From positions 372,001 through 436,000 of the forward strand of contig NZ_JAJFEQ010000005.1 of NCBI RefSeq assembly GCF_020707265.1: a DNA stretch of 64,000 nt. The letters run 5' to 3'. Source of the stretch: Massilia sp. IC2-477 (GTDB taxonomy: Bacteria; Pseudomonadota; Gammaproteobacteria; Burkholderiales; Burkholderiaceae_D). The notes beneath the pieces were generated by a model. The model saw only the letters and a list, made by a program, of their open reading frames with translations. It had not been told where the DNA came from and searched no databases. The position numbers and the translations under genes are program-made. This document shows positions 56,278-64,000 of the stretch, in pieces (position 1 is the stretch's first letter; each line of letters begins with the position of its first letter).

Positions 56278-57858
56278 TCAGGCTGCGGTCAGGGCGCGCC
56301 GCCCTTCTCCCGTCTCGCGCAGCTGGAAGGTGGCGACCAGGGCCGACAGCTCGGCCGCCTGCTGGCGCATCGACGCGGCCGCCGCCGCGGCCTGCTCGAC
56401 CATCGCCGCATTCTGCCGGGTCGACTCGTCCATGTCGGCAATCGCCTGGGTCACCTGGGCCACGCCGCCGGCCTGCTCGCTGCTGGCGGTGTGGATGGTG
56501 TCGAGCAGGCTGGCCATGTCGTGCACGTGGGCCAGCACCGCGCCCATGGTCTCGCCCGCCGTGCCGGCGATGTCGGTGCCGGCGGCGATTTCCTCGCTCG
56601 ACTCGCCGATCAGCTTCTTGATCTCCCTGGCCGCCGTCGCCGAATGCTGGGCCAGGTTGCGCACCTCGGCCGCCACCACCGCGAAGCCACGGCCTTCGCT
56701 GCCGGCGCGTGCCGCCTCCACGGCCGCGTTCAGGGCAAGGATATTGGTCTGGAAGGCGATGCTGTCGATCATGCCGGTAATGTCCACGATGCGCTCGCTT
56801 GACGCCTTGATCGCCCCCATGCGCGCCGCCACCTGCTCGAGCGCTTGCGCGCTGCGGGTGGCAACCTGCGAGGCCGACTGGGCGAGTCGATTGGCAGACC
56901 GCGCGCTGGCGTTGTTGCGGGCGATGGCTTCGCTCAGTTCCTCCATCGTGCTTACGGTCTGCTGCAGGGCCGAGGCCTGGCGCTCGGTGCGGCGCGAGAG
57001 ATCGAGGTTGCCGTCCGCAATATCGTTGGAAGCCGCATCGATGGCCTGGGCGCCCTGCAGTACCTGGGACACGGTGGCCGAGACGCCACCCGTCATCCCG
57101 TTGAGCGCGTCGAACAGGCGCCCGATTTCGTCGTGGCGAGCGTGACGAATGACGGGGCGCAGGTCGCCATGCGCCACCTGCTCGGCCAGGGTGGCGGCCT
57201 GCTGCAGCGGGCCGACGATGTTCCGGGTCAGCAGCCAGGCCATGGCGGCGCCGATCGCCAGCGCACATACCCCAAGGGCCAGCACCAGCGACTTGCCGGA
57301 CAGCGAAGCAGCCGCCGATTCTGCCGCGAGACGGCGGGCTTCCGCGGTTTCATGGGCCAGCAGGGTTTCCAGCGCGCCGGCGCGGGCCGCATAGCCCCTT
57401 TGCCAGTCGCCGGCGACGAGCTGCTCGACGACCTGGGTCTGGCCGAGCTCCTTGGCCTGGAACAGCGCGGCCTCGACCTTGGCCAGGGCTTGCTTGTGCC
57501 GGGCTGCTTCGGCCAGCAGGGACGCTTCACGCGCGGACAGCGGCAGCCTGGCCAGCTGCGCTTCGATCGCGGCGGCGGCCTTTTTACCCTGGGCCAGCTG
57601 GGCGCCGAAGTAGTCGGCCAGCTCCAGGCTGTCGCTGCGCGCGATGGCAATAGTGCGCGAGCCGTTGAGGCGCTCGACACCCAGCAGGTCGGCGCTCAAC
57701 TGCTGCTTGGCCAGCTTGTCGTAGACGAGGTCGTGGGTGAGCCTGTCGGTGGACTGCATGCGCCATAGTGCCACGGCGGACAGCAGCAGGATCAGGAAGG
57801 AAACGATACCGAAGGCGCCGAGGAGCTTGGTCCCGGTCTGGAGCTTTGCGAGTGACAT
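56278..57858 (-). CDS. Methyl-accepting chemotaxis protein
   Basis: A 526-residue transmembrane chemoreceptor. TM1 is about 10-31, a helical periplasmic domain (four-helix-bundle type) follows, then TM2 ([20 protein letters not shown], about 190-210), HAMP and the signalling domain. The hairpin tip is [41 protein letters not shown]. There is no C-terminal NWETF tether, so adaptation depends on other receptors or free CheR/CheB. No other che gene is in the window. A perfect inverted repeat abuts the start codon. Ligand unknown. Confidence 0.94.
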   Translation of the reverse strand: MSLAKLQTGTKLLGAFGIVSFLILLLSAVALWRMQSTDRLTHDLVYDKLAKQQLSADLLGVERLNGSRTIAIARSDSLELADYFGAQLAQGKKAAAAIEAQLARLPLSAREASLLAEAARHKQALAKVEAALFQAKELGQTQVVEQLVAGDWQRGYAARAGALETLLAHETAEARRLAAESAAASLSGKSLVLALGVCALAIGAAMAWLLTRNIVGPLQQAATLAEQVAHGDLRPVIRHARHDEIGRLFDALNGMTGGVSATVSQVLQGAQAIDAASNDIADGNLDLSRRTERQASALQQTVSTMEELSEAIARNNASARSANRLAQSASQVATRSAQALEQVAARMGAIKASSERIVDITGMIDSIAFQTNILALNAAVEAARAGSEGRGFAVVAAEVRNLAQHSATAAREIKKLIGESSEEIAAGTDIAGTAGETMGAVLAHVHDMASLLDTIHTASSEQAGGVAQVTQAIADMDESTRQNAAMVEQAAAAAASMRQQAAELSALVATFQLRETGEGRRALTAA

Positions 57859-57889
57859 TGCAAGTATCCGCGTGGGTGGAATACTTGCA
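57859..57889. promoter_or_regulatory. Inverted repeat abutting the chemoreceptor start codon
   Basis: TGCAAGTAT (57859-57867) and ATACTTGCA (57881-57889) are perfect 9-bp arms with 13 bp between. The arm nearer the gene ends directly at the ATG. On the mRNA this would be a hairpin immediately before the start codon; on DNA it may be an operator. No Shine-Dalgarno sequence lies in the loop. Confidence 0.6.
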
Positions 57890-58060
57890 GTGTAGAAAGA
57901 CTATGTGACAGTGTGATGAAGCTGCAGGAACAGCCGGAGTCTGCCGACGACCCGACATGGACCCGGCGCTGCCGACCCGATTTGCATGCCTGCCAGTTGT
58001 CCTGCGCCGCCCACAGTATGATTCTGCTAAGGTCATTGTTACCGCCAACGTGGAGAAACC

Positions 58061-58402
58061 ATGAACAATCAGATCGTACGGATGCTACCCAGTTTCGAGG
58101 CCGCAGAAGCAGCGCGCAACAGCTTGCTGGCCCAGGGCTTCGACGGCGACGGCATCGATGTGAATGTGACCACCGACGAGGCTGGCCCAGCTGAAAGCAA
58201 TTTCTATGTGGGCGACTCCCCCGCTGTCAAAGGCGGCACCGACTACGAGGATGTCTTCAAGCCCGCCGCCCGCGGGGATTTGTGCGTGATGACGGTGACC
58301 GTTGCCGACGCTTCCCGGCTCGAACAGGCTGCAGCCATTTTGGAAGAAAACGGTGCGATAGACGCTGACCCCGCCCACGACGCGGCCAAGAGCAGCTTTT
58401 GA
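58061..58402 (+). CDS. Small acidic protein resembling general-stress (YflT-like) proteins
   Basis: A 113-residue soluble protein starting MNNQIVRMLPSFEAAEAARNSLLAQGFDGDGIDV. The pattern of an N-terminal 'f.s...A..A...L...G' strand-helix unit and later LCVMTVTVADASRLEQAAAIL is like heat/general-stress proteins, with two ferredoxin-like halves. It ends in DPAHDAAKSSF. The ribosome site TGGAGAAACC is good. It directly precedes crtW on the same strand (64 bp gap), which suggests linkage of pigment and stress. Assignment is by overall pattern only. Confidence 0.55.
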   Translation: MNNQIVRMLPSFEAAEAARNSLLAQGFDGDGIDVNVTTDEAGPAESNFYVGDSPAVKGGTDYEDVFKPAARGDLCVMTVTVADASRLEQAAAILEENGAIDADPAHDAAKSSF

Positions 58403-58466
58403 CGCCACCGCAGGGCGGTTTTACTGAGCGGCTGTCTGCACGTCAGCATGCGGGTGGCGTTCCAAC

Positions 58467-59243
58467 ATGACGACATCAACGATCGATAGCCGGACAAGCA
58501 GTGCTACGACAGCCGTCGGGCTGGCGCTTGCGGGCCTGGTTGTCGCCACATGGCTGGCCGTTCACGTCAGCGCGATCTTCCTGATCGATTGGACGGCGAC
58601 ATGGCTTTGGCTCGCGGCCCCCGTCGTCGTCGTCCTGCAGTGCTGGCTGAGCGTCGGTTTGTTTATTGTTGCCCACGATACGATGCACGGCTCGCTGGCG
58701 CCGCAATCTCCATGGCTGAACCGCGCCATCGGCTGCTTCTGTGTCTTCATCTATGCCGGCTTTTCGTATGACAAGCTGTACGAAAACCATCATGCCCACC
58801 ATCGCCATGCCGGCACGGCCGATGATCCCGATTTCGACATCGATCATCCGAGAAGCTTCTGGCCCTGGTACTTCAAGTTCTTCCGCCATTACTTTGGCTG
58901 GCGTGAATTTGGCTTGCTGACTGTGGCCGTGGTCGCCTACTTGCTCATCCTGCGAGAGCGCTTCCCGACCATGCTGGTGTTCTGGGCGCTGCCGGCGCTG
59001 CTCTCTTCCGTGCAGCTCTTCTATTTCGGCACCTATCGTCCGCACCGCGTCGATGACATACCCTTCGCTGATCGGCACTGCGCCCGCAGCAACGACCTGT
59101 CGCATGTCCTATCTCTGCTGAGCTGCTTCCATTTCGGCTACCATCATGAGCACCACACCGCCCCATGGGTGCCGTGGTGGAAACTGCCGGCACAGCGCCG
59201 GTCGACAATCAACCCGGAATATTCCAAGGTCGAGAATGGATAG
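58467..59243 (+). CDS. crtW: Beta-carotene ketolase CrtW
   Basis: A 258-residue membrane fatty-acid-hydroxylase-fold enzyme that adds 4-keto groups to beta-rings. The three His clusters are HDTMH (70-74), HHAHHRH (108-114) and HHEHH (226-230). The surrounding sequences GSLAPQSPWLNRAIG, AGTADDPDFDIDHPRSFWPWYFKFF and FGYHHEHHTAPWVPWWKLP are those of proteobacterial CrtW. Acting on beta-carotene or zeaxanthin it yields canthaxanthin or astaxanthin. It overlaps the second crtZ by 8 bp, so the two are translated together. It is almost 50 kb from the main crt cluster. Confidence 0.95.
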   Translation: MTTSTIDSRTSSATTAVGLALAGLVVATWLAVHVSAIFLIDWTATWLWLAAPVVVVLQCWLSVGLFIVAHDTMHGSLAPQSPWLNRAIGCFCVFIYAGFSYDKLYENHHAHHRHAGTADDPDFDIDHPRSFWPWYFKFFRHYFGWREFGLLTVAVVAYLLILRERFPTMLVFWALPALLSSVQLFYFGTYRPHRVDDIPFADRHCARSNDLSHVLSLLSCFHFGYHHEHHTAPWVPWWKLPAQRRSTINPEYSKVENG

Positions 59244-59757
59244 CGTATTGCATTACCTCATCCCCCTCATGCTCGTGCTGGGGACCGTCGCCTTCATGGA
59301 ATGGTTTGCGGCCTGGTCGCATGAGCACATCATGCATGGCTGGGGCTGGAACTGGCACAAGTCCCACCATGAACCGCATGATGGCTGGTTCGAGAAAAAC
59401 GATCTGTATGCTGTTGTGTTCACCGTGTTTGCGATCGCGCTATTCGCCGCAGCCAACTGGTTCTGGCCATTGCGGTGGATCGCCGTCGGCCTGACGACGT
59501 ATGGCGTCTTGTACTTCTTCATGCACGACGGTCTGGTGCACCAGCGTTGGCCGTTCAAGTATGTGCCGCGCACAGGTTACCTGAAGCGCATCTATCAGGC
59601 CCACCGCCTGCACCATGCAGTCAAGGGGCGTGATGGCTGTGTGTCGTTCGGATTCATCTATGCCGAGCCTGCCGCCCAGCTCAAAAAGAAGCTGCAGGAC
59701 CGTACGCAGGATGCTCCCGGCGCCCGAGACCAGCGCCAGTGCTCGTCAGGGCTCTGA
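59236..59757 (+). CDS. crtZ: Beta-carotene hydroxylase CrtZ, second copy
   Basis: A 173-residue di-iron hydroxylase paralogous to the gene at 10263. The His clusters HEHIMH (29-34), HKSHHE (41-46) and HRLHH and the segments WFEKNDLYAVVF, HDGLVHQRWPF and GYLKRIYQAHRLHHAVKG are intact. Start MDSVLHYLIP at 59236 overlaps the crtW stop. Pairing with CrtW suggests it is tuned to hydroxylate keto-rings, forming astaxanthin, whereas the first copy feeds zeaxanthin to CrtX; that division is inference. Confidence 0.94.
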   Translation: MDSVLHYLIPLMLVLGTVAFMEWFAAWSHEHIMHGWGWNWHKSHHEPHDGWFEKNDLYAVVFTVFAIALFAAANWFWPLRWIAVGLTTYGVLYFFMHDGLVHQRWPFKYVPRTGYLKRIYQAHRLHHAVKGRDGCVSFGFIYAEPAAQLKKKLQDRTQDAPGARDQRQCSSGL

Positions 59758-59874
59758 TCAGGAATGCTTCCCATAGCTGGAAGTGCGGGTCAAGAGGGCC
59801 AGGTCTGACATCTGGACACACGTTCCCTTTCCTGAAGCGCCTGTGTCTTCTGCAGGCGGCCGAGGCCAGTAATC

Positions 59875-60144
59875 TTATTTCTTCTCCGGATCGTGGCCCC
59901 AGTTCATGAGCGAGTAGCGCCAATCGCTTGTTGCCGGGTCGCTTCGGGTAGGTCCCTGTGCCAGGTGCCGGTGGATATACCCAACCACTTTGCGCATGTG
60001 CGCGATGTCGTCGGCGCTCAGGTCCTGAGCGCGCCGGTGCAACAGTTCGACGATGCGGCGTCCGGACTGGTGCCCGGTCGATTCGGCATTGCCGTGCTTT
60101 TGACCGACACGTTTGGAGTCGTCGGTGTCGAGCCACTTCTGCAT
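59875..60144 (-). CDS. DUF3140 protein
   Basis: An 89-residue protein matching DUF3140: VGQKHGNAESTGHQSGRRIVELLHRR, then AHMRKVVGYIHRHLAQGP and the end WRYSLMNWGHDP. The family, found in many soil bacteria and often next to stress genes, may bind nucleic acid; its function is unknown. The start MQKWLDTDDSKR at 60144 has a GGAG ribosome site; an upstream ATG (60162) has none. Confidence 0.85.
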   Translation of the reverse strand: MQKWLDTDDSKRVGQKHGNAESTGHQSGRRIVELLHRRAQDLSADDIAHMRKVVGYIHRHLAQGPTRSDPATSDWRYSLMNWGHDPEKK

Positions 60145-60264
60145 GGTTGCTCCGATGAACATTCGTTACGTGGTACGAGGACTGTCACAAATCAGCCAAC
60201 TCAGCCGTCTTGCAAGCGAGGGGACGCGTATTGCGGTCGCCACGTGACATAAGGAGAGATTTTC

Positions 60265-60714
60265 ATGAAACGCCCAAACTGGTTCCAGGTGTCTGCTGAA
60301 GGTGCGAAGGCTGTCAGCGCACTCCACCATTACGTCACCACCGGCACCGACCTGCCCAAGGAGCTGATCCACCTGATATTCCTGAGGACCTCGCAACTGA
60401 ACGGCTGCGCGCATTGCATTGATATTCATGCCCGTGACCTCATCAAGACTGGGATGTCTGTCGACAAACTGGTATTGGTGCCGGTATGGGAAGAGGCGGA
60501 CTATCTCTTCTCGGACCAGGAACGGGCAGCGCTGGCATGGACGGAGGAAGTCACGCGTGTAAGTGAAACGCATGCCTCCGACCGCGCCTATGCTGCAGCG
60601 CTGTCCGTGTTTGGGGAGAAGAATCTGGTCGAGCTGACGCTGGTGATCGCGGCGATGAATGCCATCAATCGGATGGGGATCAGCTTCCGCATGAAGCCAC
60701 TCGCAAAGGCGTGA
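60265..60714 (+). CDS. AhpD-like carboxymuconolactone decarboxylase-family protein
   Basis: A 149-residue protein of the CMD/AhpD fold. The redox motif is C48-A-H-C51 with the following His (CIDIHARDL), as in AhpD-like alkylhydroperoxidases; RTSQLNGCAHC is the usual context. Expected to act in peroxide defence, probably as a disulfide reductase with a trimeric or hexameric assembly. The ribosome site AAGGAGAG precedes the ATG. A short open frame resembling a flavoprotein start follows at once. Confidence 0.88.
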   Translation: MKRPNWFQVSAEGAKAVSALHHYVTTGTDLPKELIHLIFLRTSQLNGCAHCIDIHARDLIKTGMSVDKLVLVPVWEEADYLFSDQERAALAWTEEVTRVSETHASDRAYAAALSVFGEKNLVELTLVIAAMNAINRMGISFRMKPLAKA

Positions 60715-60843
60715 ATGATGAAAGAACGCATGATGGACATTCTCCACCTCGGCGCGAGTCCACGCGGCAGAGCGACCTTGGCACAGGCTGAAGCGCACGC
60801 AGCGGTCAGCAAGCACTTCAATGCACTTCCCTTGACTGTCTGA
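60715..60843 (+). CDS. Short frame resembling the start of an azoreductase or FMN reductase
   Basis: A 42-codon frame begins with ATG immediately after the AhpD-like stop (TGA-ATG). It reads MDILHLGASPRGRATLAQAEAH after a short lead. 'ILHl..SPRG..S' is the FMN-phosphate loop at the start of AzoR-type or NAD(P)H-FMN reductases, which are about 200 residues. The frame stops 25 residues later, before any further motif. It may be a remnant of a deleted gene that once followed ahpD. Low confidence. Confidence 0.3.
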   Translation: MMKERMMDILHLGASPRGRATLAQAEAHAAVSKHFNALPLTV

Positions 60844-60891
60844 ACAGCCAAGCGTGGGCGAAAACCGAATCCGTTTCCGCCCACTCCCGAA

Positions 60892-63800
60892 CTACTTGTT
60901 GGTCGACGGCGTCTTGATGGATGCCTCGCCCGCTTCCCACTGGCGCTTCAGCGCCGGAATCGCCGCCGGCTTCCACTGCTTGACCGGCTGCTCCTGCATC
61001 TTCTTTTCCAGCAGTTCGATCGCCACTTCCAGCTGGCGGTCACGTCCCTCGAAGGTTTCGTGCGGCAGGTTGTCGACCTCGACGTCCGGGGTCACGCCCA
61101 CGCCTTCGATCAGCCAGTCGCCGTCTGCCGCGAACTGGCCGAACTCGGCCACGCGCGCCATGCCGTTGTCGGCCAGGCCGTTGCCGTCGCTGAGCCAGAC
61201 GCCGGCGCCGGCGGTGCGCTTGCCGACCAGCGGGCCGAGTTTCAGGGCCTTGACGCCGGCGGCGAAGGTTTCGCCGTCCGAGTAAGTCAGCTCGTCCATC
61301 AGCACCACCAGGTGGCCGCGGAAGGTGTTCTGCATGTTCGACTGCGGCAGGTTGCCGTTCGAGCTCCAGAAGGCCCACGAGCGGCGCAGCAGCTTCTCGA
61401 TGATCCAGCTGTCGATGTTGCCGCCATTATTGCGGCGCACGTCGATGATCAGGCCTTCCTTGTTGATGTTGGCGTAGAAGTCGCGCGCAAAGGCGTTGAT
61501 GTCGCGCGCGGTCATCGCGCGTAGGTGCAGGTAGCCGATCTTGCCCTTCGAGGCCTGGTCGGCCTGCTGCGCCCTGCTCTGCTCCCAGTCGGAGTAGCGC
61601 AGGCTCGCATGGCGCGCCATGTTCACAGGCGTGACGATCACCGGGCGCGCCGCCTTGGCGCCCGGGCTCTTCACGTGCAGCAGCACCTGCTTGTCGGCCT
61701 GGTCCAGCAGCAGGTCGGCGATGTCGCGGGTCTCAACCAGCGACTTGCCGTTGACGGCGGTGATGACGTCGCCTTCCTTCACGCCGACGTCGGGCGCCGA
61801 CAGCGGGCCGCGCTCGGACGGCAGCTCCGGTTCGCTGCGGTAGACGCGGTCGACCCGGAAGCCCTCGCCCACCCGCGACAGCACGGCGCCGAGGCTCGAA
61901 GGCACGCCCTCGCCCGTGGCGCGGCGCACGTCGCCCGGACGGATCTGCGAATGCAGCGCGCCGACTTCGCCCACCATCATGCCCAGCACGTCGTCCAGTT
62001 CGGCGCGGTCGGTCACGCGCTCCACCAGCGGCGCGTAGCGATTGCGCACGGCGACCCAGTCCACGCCGCGCATGTTGGCGTCGTACAGGAAGTCGCGGTG
62101 CATGCGCCAGGCGTCATTGAACATCTGCTTCCATTCCAGCGGCGGATTGGTGCTGACCGCCCAGTCGTCGATCTTCACGCGCGCCTTGCTGACGTCGGCC
62201 GGGGCCTTGGCGCCGGCGGCCACGATCAGCATCTCGCCCGGACCGGTGGCGTTAAAGGTGCGGTAGAAGATGTGCTTGCGGTCGGTGCTGAGGCCGAATT
62301 CGCGCACGTTATTCACGAAGACTTCCGGCTGCGGACTGCTGCGCGAGATCTCCAGGGTCTTCAGGGCCCCGCTGCGGCCATTGTCGGATTCGAGAATGTA
62401 CAGGCGCTTCTCGTCGATCGCCAGGGCGCGGTAGTTGCCCGGTGCGATCGGCACTTCATACAGGCGCTCGCGCAGTCCGGCATAGTCGATTGCCGGCGTG
62501 GGCGTCTTGGCTTTCGGGTCGGAGGTAGAGGCTGCCGCGGTGGCGGCGGCAGCGGCGGCGACAGCGGCGCTCTTGTCGGCTTCTTCCTTGCCCGGGGTCT
62601 GGACCGCGGTGCGCGCGGCGGCTTCGGGCGTGGCCACTTCCGGCTTGGTCAGCTCGTCCTCGGGCTTGAACGGGAAGCGTACGCCCGGCTGCAGCGCGAG
62701 TGCGTAGATGCCGACGCGGCGGTCGAACACGGGGCCCATGTTGCGGTCGCCCCAGGGGCCGTTGTTACCGACGTTGAAGTGGCGCGACGACAGGAAGTAC
62801 AGCCACTTCCCGTCCGGCGAGAACACCGGCGAGTCGGCCGTGTAGCGGTCGGTGGTGACGAAGGCCATGGTCTTGCTGGCCAGGTTGTACATGCCGATCT
62901 GGTTGCGCTGCTCGCTGCTACCGACGCGGACAAAAGCCAGGTTGCGGCTGTCGGGCGACCACACCACCTGGTCCGGACGGTCGGCGCCCACCTGCTTGGC
63001 GTCGTCGATGATCACGTTGGTGCGGGCCTGCAGGTCGAGCAGCCAGGTACGGCCCTTCTTGTCGGTGTGGGCCAGCCAGCGACCGTCCGGCGACGGGTAG
63101 ATGCCGGAGCGGTGGCTGGCGCCGTCGATCGTGAGGCGCTCGCCCTTGCCCGATCCGTCGGCGGCGTAGCGCCAGATCTCGTTCTCGCCGGTGGTGTCGA
63201 CAAAGGCGTAGACCCACTTGTCGTCATGGCTGAACACGGCGCTGCGCGCACGCGCGCCTTCCGGCACCGCGATCTCCACGCGGCGGTAGCTGCCGGTGCC
63301 GGCAATGGTCACCTTGCCGCGCGCGGTGATCACGATGCGCTCGGCCTTGCTGGCCAGTTCGATGTTGGTGAGCGCGTCCAGCGGCGAGCGCACGCGGCGG
63401 GTGCGCTGCTGGTCGAAGTCCGAGACCAGGCTGGTCTTGATCAGCGTGTCGCTGCCGCTGGCGATGTCGAACACGCGCAGGTCGGCGCCCAGCTGGTAGG
63501 CGATGCGGCCATCGCCCAGCGCGGCGGTGCGCACGTCCCATTCGCGGTGCTGGGTGTGGGCCTTGCGGTCGCTCCCGTCCGGCAGCGCGGACCAGATGTT
63601 GTCGGCGCCGCCGGCGTCGCTGATGAAGTAGATGCGGCCCTGCCACCACATGGCGCGGCGGTTGTTCGACGTATCGTCCTTGAACAGGCGCACCGCCTCG
63701 TTCTTCGAACCGAGTTCGTAGCGCCACAGCTGGGCATGGGCCCCGCCGCGGTAGGTCTTGACGTTATCGTTGGTCATCGACAGGCCCATGCGCGTGAAGA

Positions 63801-64000
63801 ACACGCTGCGGCCGTCGTCGCTCAGCACAGCGTCGTTGGCGTCGGCCAGCGGCAGCACGCGGCGCGTCATCTTGACCGGGTCCAGCGCCGCCACGATGCG
63901 GTGCTGCGAGGGACCGACCGAATTCTGGGTGCTCACCAAGACTTCCCCCTGCGCCGTCCAGCCCAGCACCGTCACGCCGCCGCTCTCGAAGGTGATGCGC
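60892..64000 (-). CDS. Tricorn-type S41 protease, 5' end outside the window
   Basis: At least 1035 residues are visible and the frame is still open at the window edge. The N-terminal two thirds form beta-propeller repeats of the TolB/WD40-like type (SPDGRWLAHTDKKGRTWLLDL, FSPDGKWLYFLSSRHF). An Ala-rich linker (SAAVAAAAAATAAAST) separates a C-terminal unit: core helical segment, PDZ domain (VGVKEGDVITAVNGKSLVETRDIADLLLDQ) and S41 catalytic domain. LIIDVRRNNGGNIDSWIIEKLL and MDELTYSDGETFAAG hold the oxyanion and nucleophile Ser. Probably a periplasmic peptide-degrading enzyme; the signal peptide would be outside the window. Confidence 0.9.
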   Translation of the reverse strand, partial: RITFESGGVTVLGWTAQGEVLVSTQNSVGPSQHRIVAALDPVKMTRRVLPLADANDAVLSDDGRSVFFTRMGLSMTNDNVKTYRGGAHAQLWRYELGSKNEAVRLFKDDTSNNRRAMWWQGRIYFISDAGGADNIWSALPDGSDRKAHTQHREWDVRTAALGDGRIAYQLGADLRVFDIASGSDTLIKTSLVSDFDQQRTRRVRSPLDALTNIELASKAERIVITARGKVTIAGTGSYRRVEIAVPEGARARSAVFSHDDKWVYAFVDTTGENEIWRYAADGSGKGERLTIDGASHRSGIYPSPDGRWLAHTDKKGRTWLLDLQARTNVIIDDAKQVGADRPDQVVWSPDSRNLAFVRVGSSEQRNQIGMYNLASKTMAFVTTDRYTADSPVFSPDGKWLYFLSSRHFNVGNNGPWGDRNMGPVFDRRVGIYALALQPGVRFPFKPEDELTKPEVATPEAAARTAVQTPGKEEADKSAAVAAAAAATAAASTSDPKAKTPTPAIDYAGLRERLYEVPIAPGNYRALAIDEKRLYILESDNGRSGALKTLEISRSSPQPEVFVNNVREFGLSTDRKHIFYRTFNATGPGEMLIVAAGAKAPADVSKARVKIDDWAVSTNPPLEWKQMFNDAWRMHRDFLYDANMRGVDWVAVRNRYAPLVERVTDRAELDDVLGMMVGEVGALHSQIRPGDVRRATGEGVPSSLGAVLSRVGEGFRVDRVYRSEPELPSERGPLSAPDVGVKEGDVITAVNGKSLVETRDIADLLLDQADKQVLLHVKSPGAKAARPVIVTPVNMARHASLRYSDWEQSRAQQADQASKGKIGYLHLRAMTARDINAFARDFYANINKEGLIIDVRRNNGGNIDSWIIEKLLRRSWAFWSSNGNLPQSNMQNTFRGHLVVLMDELTYSDGETFAAGVKALKLGPLVGKRTAGAGVWLSDGNGLADNGMARVAEFGQFAADGDWLIEGVGVTPDVEVDNLPHETFEGRDRQLEVAIELLEKKMQEQPVKQWKPAAIPALKRQWEAGEASIKTPSTNK

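Overview
The window reads as a chromosomal segment of a GC-rich Gram-negative betaproteobacterium. An Oxalobacteraceae relative of the Massilia/Telluria type is my inference, not a database result. Supporting signs are the small betaproteobacterial porin, the LptF/LptG pair, CysI with a DUF934 partner, the AcnD/PrpF form of the methylcitrate cycle and the yellow/red carotenoid genes. No tRNA, rRNA, CRISPR array, transposase or prophage was seen. Nearly all of the sequence is coding.

Layout. 1-4.1 kb: tail of a LytTR regulator, an unusual P450, a NarL-type sensor kinase and a porin. 4.1-10.9 kb: a complete carotenoid cluster crtE-X-Y-I-B with crtZ convergent on the other strand, as in Pantoea, preceded by a leader with a sequestered Shine-Dalgarno sequence. 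10.9-16.7 kb: DUF2141 protein, AgcS symporter, NhaA antiporter with a structured leader, small secreted proteins and a methyltransferase. 16.7-23.8 kb: cysB divergent from an assimilatory sulfate reduction operon (cysI, DUF934, cysH, cysD, cysN, SUMT). 23.8-28.4 kb: two paralogous large DUF4214 proteins. 28.5-32.9 kb: lptF-lptG-cbiX divergent from pepA. 33-39 kb: lipoprotein, DUF1653, a hypothetical, an AT-rich gap, a GT2 glycosyltransferase, xthA and a PAS-GGDEF-EAL protein. 39.1-45.5 kb: the prpB-prpC-acnD-prpF operon with a near-perfect sigma-54 promoter. 45.6-50.3 kb: a secreted hypothetical, yjcH-actP and prpR. 50.4-57.9 kb: reverse transsulfuration pair, DUF4184, a GH1-like glycosidase, DUF2127, a truncated RlmI-like gene and a chemoreceptor. 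58-60.8 kb: a stress-flavoured group with crtW and a second crtZ, DUF3140 and an AhpD-like protein. 60.9-64 kb: tricorn-like protease, cut by the window end.

How the genes work together. CrtE, B, I, Y and Z should give zeaxanthin and CrtX its glucosides. CrtW plus the second CrtZ, almost 50 kb away, would divert the same precursors to ketocarotenoids up to astaxanthin, possibly glucosylated. The cys operon supplies sulfide, and the CBS/cystathionine-lyase pair can move sulfur from homocysteine to cysteine. The prp operon oxidises propionyl-CoA; its activator PrpR lies beside the acetate/propionate-type symporter ActP. Part of siroheme synthesis (SUMT with the cys genes, the chelatase CbiX with lptFG) is present, but no precorrin-2 dehydrogenase is seen here.
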